DNA of 14,769 bases from Betaproteobacteria bacterium (GCA_020049245.1 JAIFLB010000066.1:1-14769); one strand, 5' to 3'. Counted from the first letter of the stretch, positions 1 through 7,271 are shown. The notes: a model not told the origin generated them from the letters alone. A program made the numbers and translations.

Positions 1-394
1 CGGCCATGCCCCACTCGGCAAGCTCAATATTGTCCGGGCCGAAGAAGGCCACCCGGTCAAGACCATGCGTCAGATTCAGATCGGACCAGAAGGGGTCGAA
101 TACACGCGCAAGCGCAGACGAATCGCGACTACGCATGGCCGCACGCACACCAGGCAAATCGGCGACCAGCGTTCCGAGTGACTGCAAGCGTGCAGATTGC
201 TGCTGAAACAAACGGCTCGCCAGGTCGGCAGAACGCGCCTGGTCCTCGACCAAGACCACGCTTTGCCGTTCGTCCAACTGACGCAAAGCCAGCCAGGTAA
301 AGGCGGCAGTAGCAAATACCAGGGCCAGCCCGGCGAACAGTAGAATACGCAGCCGGATACTAAAAAACCGGGAGCGGGGATGAGCGGAAAACAT
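1..394 (-). CDS. Membrane sensor protein, N-terminal part (runs off left edge)
   Basis: An open frame starts at the ATG at 394 and stays open to the window edge, about 131 residues with no stop. The N-terminus is basic (MFSAHPRSR), then a strong transmembrane helix covers about residues 15-37. A polar helical stretch (LDERQSVVLVEDQARSADLASRLFQQQ) leads into a periplasmic region. Its pattern (LQSLGTLVADLPGVRAAM, then GLDRVAFFGPDNIELAEWG) resembles the membrane-distal part of double-Cache ligand sensors. The output domain lies outside the window, so histidine kinase, GGDEF/EAL or chemoreceptor cannot be told apart. The ATG shares one base with the stop of the upstream barrel gene (TGATG), which indicates translational coupling. 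It is probably the sensor of the PstS-like/barrel module. The frame is certain; the Cache call is tentative. Confidence 0.75.
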   Translation of the reverse strand, partial: MFSAHPRSRFFSIRLRILLFAGLALVFATAAFTWLALRQLDERQSVVLVEDQARSADLASRLFQQQSARLQSLGTLVADLPGVRAAMRSRDSSALARVFDPFWSDLNLTHGLDRVAFFGPDNIELAEWGMA

Positions 395-1599
395 CAGAAA
401 CGCCAAGCCGCTTGTAGCAGAAGCATGTCCCAGTTGCGAACCAGGCCTGCTGCCGGGTTGTCAACGCGCGCCAGCCAAGCGGTACCATCGACACGATGTA
501 CCTCGGCGGAGAGAGCCAGACGGTCCATATCCCGTCGCACACCGACCACCCAATCTTTCGCGAACCGGCTGTGCGCTGGCGCGCCGGGGAGAGAACTTGC
601 GAAGCGGATGCCATCCCGATCGTTACGATCGAGATACAGCACGTCGTAACGCAGATATCCCTGCCAGCTATTGGCAAAGCGACGTGTTGCCTGCAGGTAG
701 CCCGATTCGATCGTGTTGTCCTCGAATGTTGCACCGTAGTCTCGCGCGATCACCTGGGTTTGCGCGTACTCTGCGGTATAGGTCCAATCCTCGCTGTTGT
801 GCTGCACCGACAATACCCAGGTCGGTAGACGATGCGTGCCGCCCAGCAGATCTAACGGTGGACTTCTGCCAGGTTGATAACGCATGTTCATTTCGCCCAA
901 AGAAACTCCCATGCGCCAACGCCCACCATCGCGATCCAGCATGACTTGGCCGAGCCAGGAGTTCCTGCCGGCGAACTTGCCGGGCAGATCGCGCAGGAAA
1001 GTCATGTACTCTAGATCGACATCGTCGACTTCCGGCTGTATCGAACTGACCTGCCAAGATAAGGCCCCTTGGTCACTGTCTGCGTTGCCGTAAAGGGAGA
1101 TTCCAGGCGCGGCAAGGAAAAAATTACGCACCTGATCCAGGTAGATCGACTGCGGCATGATGATACTTGGCCGGGTCTGGGCCACGTCTCGTGTGGTATT
1201 GAAGAAACCGTAAGGATTCTTGACCTTGCCCAGACGCACGCCGATCTGCGCCTCGCCTCTGTTGTACAAGGCGCGATCGACAAAACCATAGTCCAGACGC
1301 AACTCGCCCTCATCCGTATCTCCCGCCCAACGCGCCAGGGCTTGGCCGGAAATCAGCCAATCCGGGTTAGGTCGCCAGGATAGATTCACGCCCAACTCCC
1401 GCAAATCCCAGGCCAGTTCATCGTCACTATTGCCACCGACATTGTTGTCAGTGGTTCGCACAACGCTCTGGCTCAGGAATCCATGCGCCTGAATCCCTTC
1501 GGCGAGTTCCTGAGCGTTGGCTGGCAAGCTCAAGAAAGCGGCCCACAAGAATACGCACAGTCCCCACTTATTCAACATTGAGAATCTTGACCGGATCAT
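394..1599 (-). CDS. Outer-membrane beta-barrel (porin-like) protein
   Basis: This is a predicted secreted protein of about 400 residues. The N-terminus carries a signal peptide (MLNKWGLCVFLWAAFLSLPANA, cleaved before QE). The mature part shows alternating hydrophobic/aromatic strands, for example WRMGVSLGEMNMRYQP, WTYTAEYAQTQVIARDY and GYLRYDVLYLDRND. It ends in ...LLLQAAWRF, with the C-terminal phenylalanine typical of barrels inserted by the BAM complex. I cannot name a specific porin family or substrate. I chose the ATG at 1599 because AGGAAGG lies about 11 nt upstream. The ATG at 1578 (leading straight into the signal peptide) and a GTG at 1632 are alternatives. The start overlaps the end of the PstS-like gene, and the stop overlaps the start of the sensor, so it appears to be the middle member of a coupled trio. 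Confidence 0.72.
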   Translation of the reverse strand: MIRSRFSMLNKWGLCVFLWAAFLSLPANAQELAEGIQAHGFLSQSVVRTTDNNVGGNSDDELAWDLRELGVNLSWRPNPDWLISGQALARWAGDTDEGELRLDYGFVDRALYNRGEAQIGVRLGKVKNPYGFFNTTRDVAQTRPSIIMPQSIYLDQVRNFFLAAPGISLYGNADSDQGALSWQVSSIQPEVDDVDLEYMTFLRDLPGKFAGRNSWLGQVMLDRDGGRWRMGVSLGEMNMRYQPGRSPPLDLLGGTHRLPTWVLSVQHNSEDWTYTAEYAQTQVIARDYGATFEDNTIESGYLQATRRFANSWQGYLRYDVLYLDRNDRDGIRFASSLPGAPAHSRFAKDWVVGVRRDMDRLALSAEVHRVDGTAWLARVDNPAAGLVRNWDMLLLQAAWRF

Positions 1600-2020
1600 T
1601 GGCCTTGACCTTCCTGACATAGCCGATGGCACCTGGGGTGACGGCCACCTTGTTTAAGAGTTCTTCTTCACTCATTGCCTCGCTGGGCGCCTGAGCCATG
1701 CCTGAATAGACCAGGCGATCCCAGGATTGGCGCAACTGGTAGGGGAAAATATTGAGGCGCTCCTTGCAGACCGCACCATGCAGGACGTGGTTGTCGGGCA
1801 GTACGAATACCCGGATGGGCGTGCCATCGGGCCATTTCACCTGACGCATGCCAAAGATGGCGCGCGCCGAGGCCAGGGAGATCGAATTCACTGAAACGTT
1901 CTTGTTTGCAATCACGTCAACTGCGCCAGCCAAACCGGGGGATAGGATCAGCGACAAAAGCAACGTGATGCCACAGATGACCCTACCATTGGGACACAAC
2001 CGCAGATTTCGCTCAGTCAC
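1568..2020 (-). CDS. PstS-like periplasmic substrate-binding domain protein (short)
   Basis: A 150-residue exported protein. A basic N-terminus and hydrophobic core (ICGITLLLSLILSPGLAGA) form a signal peptide, probably cleaved before VDVIANK. The mature part resembles the short PstS-like (phosphate-binding) family: SLASARAIFGMRQVKWPDGTPI, VFVLPDN, FPYQLRQSWDRLVYSG and VAVTPGAIGYV are the recognisable blocks. At about 120 mature residues it is half the size of a true PstS. No ABC permease or ATPase gene is nearby, so transport is unlikely; ligand presentation to the sensor two genes downstream is an inference. The GTG start at 2020 overlaps the dapB stop (GTGA), and no strong Shine-Dalgarno is visible, which fits coupled translation. 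Confidence 0.72.
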   Translation of the reverse strand: MTERNLRLCPNGRVICGITLLLSLILSPGLAGAVDVIANKNVSVNSISLASARAIFGMRQVKWPDGTPIRVFVLPDNHVLHGAVCKERLNIFPYQLRQSWDRLVYSGMAQAPSEAMSEEELLNKVAVTPGAIGYVRKVKANDPVKILNVE

Positions 2021-2817
2021 TTCAAACCCAGCACATCCTGCATATCGAACAATCCGACTGACTTGCCGGACAGAAACCGCGCCGCCCGCAATGCGCCCAG
2101 CGCAAAAGTCATCCGGCTGCTCGCCTTGTGGGTGATTTCCAGACGTTCGCCAATGCCGGCGAACATCACCGTGTGGTCACCAACAATATCGCCGCCGCGC
2201 ACGGTAGCGAAGCCAATGCTGCGCGCATCCCGCTCTCCAGTGACGCCCTCGCGGCCATAAACGGCGCAGGTATTCAGGTCACGCCCCAATGCCTTGGCAA
2301 CCACCTCGCCCATCCGCAACGCGGTTCCGGAAGGCGCATCAACCTTGTGGCGGTGATGCGCTTCGACAATCTCAATATCGAAATCCTCATCCAGCACGCG
2401 CGCTGCCATGTCGAGCAACTTCAGCGCCAGATTGACGCCGACGCTCATATTGGGCGCGAACACGATCGGAATCTGTTTTGCCGCCTGCTCGATCGCGGCC
2501 TTGCCGGTGGCATCGAAGCCGGTGGTGCCGATGATCAACCCTACCTTGCGTTCAACGCAGACATCGAGATGATGCAAGGTGGCTTCCGGCCGGGTGAAAT
2601 CGATCAGCACATCGGCGCCGATCAATGCAGTGGCAACATCAGCGCTGACCTTGACTTGCAAAGACGCGCCGATCAGCGCGCCGGCATCCTTGTCGAGGCT
2701 GGCACTGCCGTCGCGATCCAGGGCGGCATGCAATTTGAGATCCGACGCCGTCAGCACCGCTTCCAACAGGGCGTGGCCCATGCGACCGGAAATGCCGGCG
2801 ATCGCGACCTTGATCAT
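2017..2817 (-). CDS. dapB: 4-hydroxy-tetrahydrodipicolinate reductase
   Basis: A 266-residue cytoplasmic enzyme of the diaminopimelate/lysine pathway. It reduces the product of DapA with NAD(P)H to tetrahydrodipicolinate, for peptidoglycan and lysine synthesis. The N-terminal Rossmann motif is MIKVAIAGISGRMG. DVLIDFTRPEAT and GLIIGTTGF are cofactor-side blocks. The catalytic region EIVEAHHRHKVDAPSGTA contains the conserved His pair and the KxDAPSGT loop. FATVRGGDIVGDHTVMF follows. Length matches the family. The ATG at 2817 is chosen because it begins exactly at the Rossmann strand and has AAGGGGA upstream; a longer open frame reaching 2970 has no family support. It overlaps bamE by ATGA and the next gene by GTGA. 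Intact and recognised with high certainty. Confidence 0.97.
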   Translation of the reverse strand: MIKVAIAGISGRMGHALLEAVLTASDLKLHAALDRDGSASLDKDAGALIGASLQVKVSADVATALIGADVLIDFTRPEATLHHLDVCVERKVGLIIGTTGFDATGKAAIEQAAKQIPIVFAPNMSVGVNLALKLLDMAARVLDEDFDIEIVEAHHRHKVDAPSGTALRMGEVVAKALGRDLNTCAVYGREGVTGERDARSIGFATVRGGDIVGDHTVMFAGIGERLEITHKASSRMTFALGALRAARFLSGKSVGLFDMQDVLGLK

Positions 2818-3185
2818 TTCTTGTCCCCTTGGGTGTCCCCTGCCGGAAGCTCTGGTTTGGGCAAAACATCGCCTTGCAACAGTTTCAGGCGCTCTTCTTC
2901 GAAAATCACTGTAATCCGCCGGTTTTCCACCACCTTGCCTTCCTTCTCCAGGCGGTAAACATAGTCCCAACGGTTGTTATGGAAGGGATCGACGATCAAT
3001 GGCGTGCCCAGGATGAAGCGCACTTGCGAAGGCGTCATACCAGGCTTGAGTTTATCGAGCATTTCCTGGGTCAGGACATTGCCCTGCGGAATGTCGATCT
3101 TGTGGGGTTTGATGCGATCGATCGGGTTGGAGAATGAGCCGCAACCGGCCAACAGAGCGAGGAGTAACCAGAGGAAAAAGCGCAT
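2814..3185 (-). CDS. bamE: Outer membrane assembly lipoprotein BamE (SmpA)
   Basis: A 123-residue lipoprotein of the BAM complex, which inserts beta-barrel proteins into the outer membrane. The signal sequence MRFFLWLLLALLAGC ends in a clear lipobox (LAGC), with Ser two residues after the Cys. The family core is visible: IPQGNVLTQEMLDKLKPGMT, SQVRFILGTPLIVDPFHNNRWDYVYRL, then a short strand-rich end ITVIFEEERLKLLQGD. The ATG at 3185 is preferred to a TTG four codons upstream because it places the signal peptide at the start. It is the first gene of the leftward unit, divergent from fur, an arrangement common in betaproteobacteria. It overlaps dapB by ATGA. Three genes downstream lies a barrel protein that would be a client of BAM, though that may be coincidence. 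Confidence 0.95.
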   Translation of the reverse strand: MRFFLWLLLALLAGCGSFSNPIDRIKPHKIDIPQGNVLTQEMLDKLKPGMTPSQVRFILGTPLIVDPFHNNRWDYVYRLEKEGKVVENRRITVIFEEERLKLLQGDVLPKPELPAGDTQGDKK

Positions 3186-3200
3186 ATGCGGGGTCAATAG

Positions 3201-3234
3201 TTGGTCAGGTCGAAAGCCGCGCTATGATAGCGCG
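3201..3234. promoter_or_regulatory. Divergent bamE/fur promoter with 17-bp palindrome
   Basis: The 81-bp gap between bamE and fur contains CGCGCTAT-G-ATAGCGCG at 3218-3234, a perfect inverted repeat around one central base. The centre carries a -10-like TATGAT on the plus strand (3223-3228) and TATCAT on the minus strand. For fur, TTGGTC at 3201-3206 sits 16 bp upstream as a candidate -35. The minus-strand -35 (around 3247-3252) is weak. I infer a shared bidirectional promoter core. No convincing Fur box is visible. Confidence 0.5.
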
Positions 3235-3266
3235 CATCACTCCGCCACTCATAGCCGATAGCCAAT

Positions 3267-3698
3267 ATGACCAGCACCGATCAACTCAAGACCCTGGGCC
3301 TGAAAGTCACTGGTCCGCGTTTGAAAATCCTCGCCCTGTTTGAACAAACCGATCAGCGCCATCTGACCGCCGACGATGTGTATCGTCTGTTGATGACCGA
3401 TAGCGTCGATGTCGGCCTGGCCACGGTGTACCGTGTGCTGACCCAGTTCGAACATGCCGGCATTCTGATTCGGCATCATTTCGACAATGACAAGGCGGTT
3501 TACGAACTCAACCGGGGCGGCCATCACGACCACCTGCTTTGCCTGCAATGCGGCCATGTGGAAGAGTTTTACGACGAGGAAATCGAGCGTCGCCAACATG
3601 CCATTGCGAAGAAACACGGCTTCAAACTGGCCGAGCATGCGCTGCATCTGTACGTTGAATGCGAACGCAAGAATTGTCCGCACCGCGAGAAGAAATAA
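3267..3698 (+). CDS. fur: Ferric uptake regulator Fur
   Basis: A 143-residue metal-dependent transcription factor that represses iron-uptake genes when loaded with Fe(II). The winged-helix domain is at the N-terminus (LGLKVTGPRLKILALF, then LTADDVYRLLM and the recognition region VGLATVYRVLTQFEHAGIL). The hinge and metal-binding part contains the signature GGHHDHLLCLQCGHVEEF, with the HHDH ligands and the CxxC structural zinc pair. A second Cys pair lies near the C-terminus (CERKNC). Length and motifs are normal. The ATG at 3267 gives the usual short N-terminal arm. It is transcribed away from bamE and converges on recN with only 12 bp between the stops, where no terminator hairpin is visible. 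Confidence 0.97.
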   Translation: MTSTDQLKTLGLKVTGPRLKILALFEQTDQRHLTADDVYRLLMTDSVDVGLATVYRVLTQFEHAGILIRHHFDNDKAVYELNRGGHHDHLLCLQCGHVEEFYDEEIERRQHAIAKKHGFKLAEHALHLYVECERKNCPHREKK

Positions 3699-3710
3699 AC
3701 CACGCCGACT

Positions 3711-5366
3711 TCAGCCGACGACCAGCATTTCCTCGGCATGCGCGCGTGTCGCGTCGGTCAGCTTGACACCGCCCAGCATGCGCGCGATTTCCTCGATCCG
3801 CTGTTGATGACTCAACAAACCAACTTGTGACACGGCGCGCCCGTCACGATTCTGCTTGCTGACCTGGTAATGCCGCGCTGCGCGCGCCGCAACCTGAGGC
3901 AGATGCGTCACGCAAAGCACCTGCCGCGTCCCGCCCAGCTCGGCAAGCAAGCGACCAACAATTTCCGCGACGCCGCCACCGATACCGCTATCGACTTCGT
4001 CGAACAACAGGGTTGGTGCACCTGAAGTACCCGAAAGCACGGTCTGCAAAGCCAGGCCAATGCGCGACAGCTCACCGCCGGAAGCCGTCTTGGCGAGCGG
4101 CTTGACGCCCTGCCCGACATGCGGCGAGACGCGGAATTCAACTTCTTCCAGGCCGAACGCGGCGGCATCTTGATTCACCAGACCGGTTTCGAAGCTGCCG
4201 CCCTGCATCGACAATTGCTGCATCGCGGCGCTGACTGCCTGATCCAGCTTGCCCGCCGCAGCCTGGCGCTTTTTCGAAAGTAATTGCGCCAAGCGGCGAT
4301 AGTCTGTCTCCGCCGCCGCTTCTGCTGCCGCCAGGGCAGCCAGATCGGTAGCTGCACCAAGTTGCCGCAACTGGCTGCGGGTGGTGGCGAGATGTTCAGG
4401 AATCTCCTCCGGTCGCAGGCGAAACTTGCGCGCGGCGGTCTGCACCGCAGTGATGCGCTGTTCCGCCAGATTCAACGCTTCCGGATCGAGATCGACGCGA
4501 TCGGCATAGCGGCTGAGTTCGCGCGCGGCTTCATGCAGGGTTTCGGTGGCGCTTTCGAGCAACCCGAGCGGCTCGGACAACGCCGCATCGATCGCGGCCA
4601 GATCGGCCAGGTTGCCGCGCAAGGCACGCAGACGATTCAGCACGCCCGTCTCTTCCGCCTCCAGCGTATCGCTTGCAGTTTGCGCGCCGGTGGCCAGATC
4701 GGCGGCATGCGCCAGACGCCGATGCGATTCCTGCAAGTCTTGCCAGGCATCCAGGCTGAAGTCGAGGCTGGCGAGTTCCTGCTCGATCCAGCTCAAGCGT
4801 TCCCGCTCGGCATCCTGTTCGCCGGCATGGTTCTGTGCCGATTCCCGTAGCGCGGAAGCTTCCCGCCAAACGCGATAAGCGCGCGCGGTCTCGCCGGCAA
4901 GCTCGGCAGCACCGCCGAAAGCATCCAGCAGGCGTCGCTGCTCGGTCGCTTTGAGCAAGGAGTAATGCGCATGCTGACCATGAATATCGACCAGATACTC
5001 GCCAACCGCCTTCAATTGTTGCGCGGTGCACGGACGACCATTGATGAATGCGCGCGAGCGGCCGGAAACTTCAACCACGCGCCGCATCAGCAGCACAGAT
5101 TCCTCGCCGGCGAGATCATTTTCAGTCAGCCAATCGTTTACCGGGCTATCAGCTGAAATGGCGAATTCAGCCGATATTTCGGCCCGTTCGGCGCCTTCCC
5201 GCACCACGCCGGCATCGGCGCGTTCACCCAGAACCAGTGAAATGGCATCCAGCAGAATGGATTTGCCGGCACCGGTCTCGCCGGTCAATACCGAAAAGCC
5301 GGCGCTGAAATCGAGCGACAGGTGATCGACCAGCACAAAATTGGAAATCGACAGGGACAGCAGCAT
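3711..5366 (-). CDS. recN: DNA repair protein RecN
   Basis: A 551-residue SMC-like ATPase that acts in double-strand break repair on the nucleoid. The N-terminal ATPase lobe starts MLLSLSISNFVLVDHLSLDF and carries Walker A GETGAGKS (about residues 29-36) and VDIHGQHAH. The middle, about residues 150-380, is Ala/Glu/Leu-rich coiled coil (for example ERERLSWIEQELASL). The C-terminal lobe has the ABC signature ASGGELSRIGLAL, Walker B TLLFDEVDSGIGG and CVTHLPQVAA. Length matches the family (about 550). The ATG at 5366 gives the canonical N-terminus. It follows nadK by 16 bp on the same strand, a common arrangement, so the two are probably co-transcribed. No SOS-type operator is visible in the 16-bp gap. 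Confidence 0.97.
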   Translation of the reverse strand: MLLSLSISNFVLVDHLSLDFSAGFSVLTGETGAGKSILLDAISLVLGERADAGVVREGAERAEISAEFAISADSPVNDWLTENDLAGEESVLLMRRVVEVSGRSRAFINGRPCTAQQLKAVGEYLVDIHGQHAHYSLLKATEQRRLLDAFGGAAELAGETARAYRVWREASALRESAQNHAGEQDAERERLSWIEQELASLDFSLDAWQDLQESHRRLAHAADLATGAQTASDTLEAEETGVLNRLRALRGNLADLAAIDAALSEPLGLLESATETLHEAARELSRYADRVDLDPEALNLAEQRITAVQTAARKFRLRPEEIPEHLATTRSQLRQLGAATDLAALAAAEAAAETDYRRLAQLLSKKRQAAAGKLDQAVSAAMQQLSMQGGSFETGLVNQDAAAFGLEEVEFRVSPHVGQGVKPLAKTASGGELSRIGLALQTVLSGTSGAPTLLFDEVDSGIGGGVAEIVGRLLAELGGTRQVLCVTHLPQVAARAARHYQVSKQNRDGRAVSQVGLLSHQQRIEEIARMLGGVKLTDATRAHAEEMLVVG

Positions 5367-5382
5367 GGTTAGTCGGCGGTTC

Positions 5383-6255
5383 TCACAGCTTCTCGCCCCA
5401 ATGCAGCTTCTGGCGCAACGTGTCGTAATAGTTGTGGCCTTCCGGATGCAGCAGGCGGACGGTGTTATGGGCGCGCCGAATCACGACGCGGTCGCCAATC
5501 TGCAGATCGGCATGACGCTGACCATCGAAGTGGACGCGAACGTCATCCGCATGAATCAGGTTGACCTCGATCTCGGACCGGCTATTCACCGCAATCGGCC
5601 GCGCCGACAGCGTGTGCGGGCAGATCGGCACCATCACCACGGCTTCCAGCGTCGGATGCAGGATCGGCCCGCCGGAAGACAGCGCATAGGCCGTCGAACC
5701 GGTCGGCGAAGCCACTACCAAGCCGTCGGCGCGCTGGCTGTAGACGAACTGGTTGTCGATGTAGACCTCGAATTCGATCAGCCGGCCAGTGGAACTCTTG
5801 CTCACCACCACGTCGTTGAAAGCATAGGAAGCGATCAGCACATCCTCGTGCCGCTCGACGCTGGCCTCCAGCATGATGCGTTCTTCCGCGACATACTGGC
5901 CGGAAAGCATGTCTTCCAGGGTGGTAAACATGGTGTCGATGGAAACATCGGCGAGGAAGCCCAGGCGACCCTGATTGACGCCAATCAGCGGCACGCGATG
6001 ATCGACCAGCGTGCGCGCGATATTGAGCAAGGTGCCGTCGCCGCCCATGATGATCGCCAGATCGACCATCGGGCCGATTTCGCTCAATGTCACCACCTGG
6101 AAATCGCGGATCTGACAGCAATCAGCGGTATGCGGCGTAATCATCACCTGATGCCCGCGCTGCCGCAAAAAGTCAGCCAGACGCAGCAGCGAGCTGGAAT
6201 TACCCGGGCTGTTGAATTTTCCTACTAGCGCTATCGTCTTGAAATCAGCTTTCAT
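5383..6255 (-). CDS. nadK: NAD kinase
   Basis: A 290-residue cytoplasmic enzyme that phosphorylates NAD to NADP. Diagnostic motifs are in order: LAIIMGGDGTLLNIAR (the GGDGT catalytic loop, about residues 71-75), GVNQGRLGFLAD, YAFNDVVV (the NE/D motif, here Asn-Asp), and QRADGLVVASPTGSTAYALSSGGPILHP, the nucleotide-binding signature. PHTLSARPI and LRQKLHW close the protein. Length and motif spacing match the bacterial family, with no missing segment. The ATG at 6255 gives the expected start (FKTIALVGK). It lies only 8 bp from a perfect -10 hexamer, so the mRNA may be essentially leaderless. It is followed by recN and is divergent from hrcA across 38 bp. Confidence 0.97.
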   Translation of the reverse strand: MKADFKTIALVGKFNSPGNSSSLLRLADFLRQRGHQVMITPHTADCCQIRDFQVVTLSEIGPMVDLAIIMGGDGTLLNIARTLVDHRVPLIGVNQGRLGFLADVSIDTMFTTLEDMLSGQYVAEERIMLEASVERHEDVLIASYAFNDVVVSKSSTGRLIEFEVYIDNQFVYSQRADGLVVASPTGSTAYALSSGGPILHPTLEAVVMVPICPHTLSARPIAVNSRSEIEVNLIHADDVRVHFDGQRHADLQIGDRVVIRRAHNTVRLLHPEGHNYYDTLRQKLHWGEKL

Positions 6256-6263
6256 GGCGCGAA

Positions 6264-6269
6264 ATTATA
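6264..6269 (-). promoter_or_regulatory. Candidate nadK -10 element (TATAAT)
   Basis: The minus strand reads TATAAT at 6269-6264, a perfect sigma-70 -10 hexamer whose last base is 8 nt before the nadK ATG. A start about 7 nt downstream would leave a leader of about 2 nt. No Shine-Dalgarno precedes the ATG. No good -35 is visible, and the promoter would have to reach into the opposite hrcA start region. Confidence 0.5.
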
Positions 6270-6293
6270 GCCATCCCGTTATCATCTCCCGCC

Positions 6294-6326
6294 ATGCTTA
6301 ATGATCGCGCCCGCATCCTGCTCAAG
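6294..6326 (+). other. Out-of-frame 5' remnant of hrcA (first 11 codons)
   Basis: Codons from the ATG at 6294 read MLNDRARILLK, which is the conserved start of HrcA. After 6326 this frame leaves the HrcA sequence (VEAFRPEPVV...) and stops at 6539. HrcA homology resumes at once in the next frame (SKHSGLNLSSASIRN). About 18 expected codons (the ERYI...VGSR region) are missing at the junction, an estimated loss of 53 nt. Confidence 0.8.
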
Positions 6327-7260
6327 GTCGAAGCATTCCGGCCTGAACCTGTCGTCGGCGTCGATTCGCAACATCATGTCCGACCTCGAAGAAGGCGGCT
6401 ACATCACCAGCCCGCACACTTCAGCGGGGCGCATCCCGACACCACGCGGCTATCGGCTGTTTGTCGATACTCTGCTGACCGTCAAACCACTCGAGCAAGG
6501 TCAGGTTCGCCAGATGGAAACCACCTTGTCACCAGATGACCCACAGCGCCTGGTCAGCGCCGCTTCGCATCTGCTTGCCGAACTCACCGCCTATGCCGGC
6601 GTTGTATTGATTCCGAAGCGACGCAACCTTGGCCTGCGCCAGATCGAGTTTCTCAGCCTGTCCGATAAACGTATTTTGTTGATTATGGTTACCGCCGACG
6701 GCGAAGTGCAGAACCGGGTCATCATCACCGACCGCCATTACGATCCCAATCAACTGGTCCGCGCCGCCAATTATTTCAATCAACATTTTGCCGGTCATTC
6801 GTTCGAGCAAGTGCAACCCCGACTGGCCAGGGAACTTGTGGAACTGAAGTCGGATATCAGCCGGCTGATGGAAATGGTGGTTGCCGCCGGTACCGACGCA
6901 TTCAGCGATGTCGGCAAGGAATATGTGTTGTCCGGCGAACACAACCTGATCAACACGCCTGAACTCACCTCCAACATGGTGCGTCTGCGCGAACTGTTCG
7001 GCCTGTTCGAACAGAAAACCGAATTGATGCAACTGCTCGATGTCGGCCACGCCGCAAACGGTGTGCAGTTGTTCATCGGCGCCGAATCCGGCGTCGCCAG
7101 CCTCGATGAATGCAGCGTCATCGCGGCGCCCTACGAAGCCAATGGCGAAGTCGTCGGCACACTCGGCGTCATCGGCCCGACCCGCATGGCCTACGAACGC
7201 GTCATTCCCATAGTCGATATCACCGCGCGCCTGCTCTCCAACGCGCTGACCTATCACTGA
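6301..7260 (+). CDS. hrcA: Heat-inducible transcription repressor HrcA, N-terminus disrupted by deletion/frameshift
   Basis: HrcA represses heat-shock genes (groESL, dnaK) by binding CIRCE operators. From about residue 13 this 319-residue frame is typical HrcA: SIRNIMSDLEEGGYITSPHTSAGRIPTPRGYRLFVDTLL, then the GAF-like core (SAASHLLAELTAYAGVV, QIEFLSLSDKRILLIMV, ANYFNQHFAG) and the strongly conserved end FEQKTELMQLLD, FIGAESG and GTLGVIGPTRMAYERVIPIVDITARLLSNAL. The first 9 residues from the ATG at 6301 (MIAPASCSR) are not HrcA-like. The true start MLNDRARILLK is in another frame at 6294, so helix 1 and part of helix 2 of the winged-helix domain are lost. The protein may still fold but probably binds DNA poorly; it could be a pseudogene or an assembly error. 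hemH follows 11 bp downstream. No CIRCE inverted repeat is seen upstream. Confidence 0.9.
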   Translation: MIAPASCSRSKHSGLNLSSASIRNIMSDLEEGGYITSPHTSAGRIPTPRGYRLFVDTLLTVKPLEQGQVRQMETTLSPDDPQRLVSAASHLLAELTAYAGVVLIPKRRNLGLRQIEFLSLSDKRILLIMVTADGEVQNRVIITDRHYDPNQLVRAANYFNQHFAGHSFEQVQPRLARELVELKSDISRLMEMVVAAGTDAFSDVGKEYVLSGEHNLINTPELTSNMVRLRELFGLFEQKTELMQLLDVGHAANGVQLFIGAESGVASLDECSVIAAPYEANGEVVGTLGVIGPTRMAYERVIPIVDITARLLSNALTYH

Positions 7261-7271
7261 AAAAGACCATC

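Noticed and set aside
2128..2958. Long open frame on the plus strand opposite dapB/bamE (276 codons)
   Set aside because: No recognisable domain or start signal; it lies antisense to two clear, full-length genes and reflects their codon bias.
3186..3266. Fur box for autoregulation of fur
   Set aside because: Only short matches such as ATGATA; no 19-bp GATAATGATAATCATTATC-like site.
5341..6228. Plus-strand open frame of 295 codons opposite nadK
   Set aside because: The protein is His/Arg/Gln-rich low-complexity antisense sequence; nadK on the other strand has every family motif.
6256..6293. CIRCE operator upstream of hrcA
   Set aside because: No TTAGCACTC-N9-GAGTGCTAA-like repeat is present in the 38-bp spacer.
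6529..7257. Minus-strand open frame of 242 codons opposite hrcA
   Set aside because: Antisense shadow of the conserved HrcA core; no motif or ribosome site.
7110..7271. In-frame extension upstream of hemH
   Set aside because: It overlaps the conserved end of hrcA in another frame and reads as Arg/His-rich nonsense; the ATG at 7272 fits the family.
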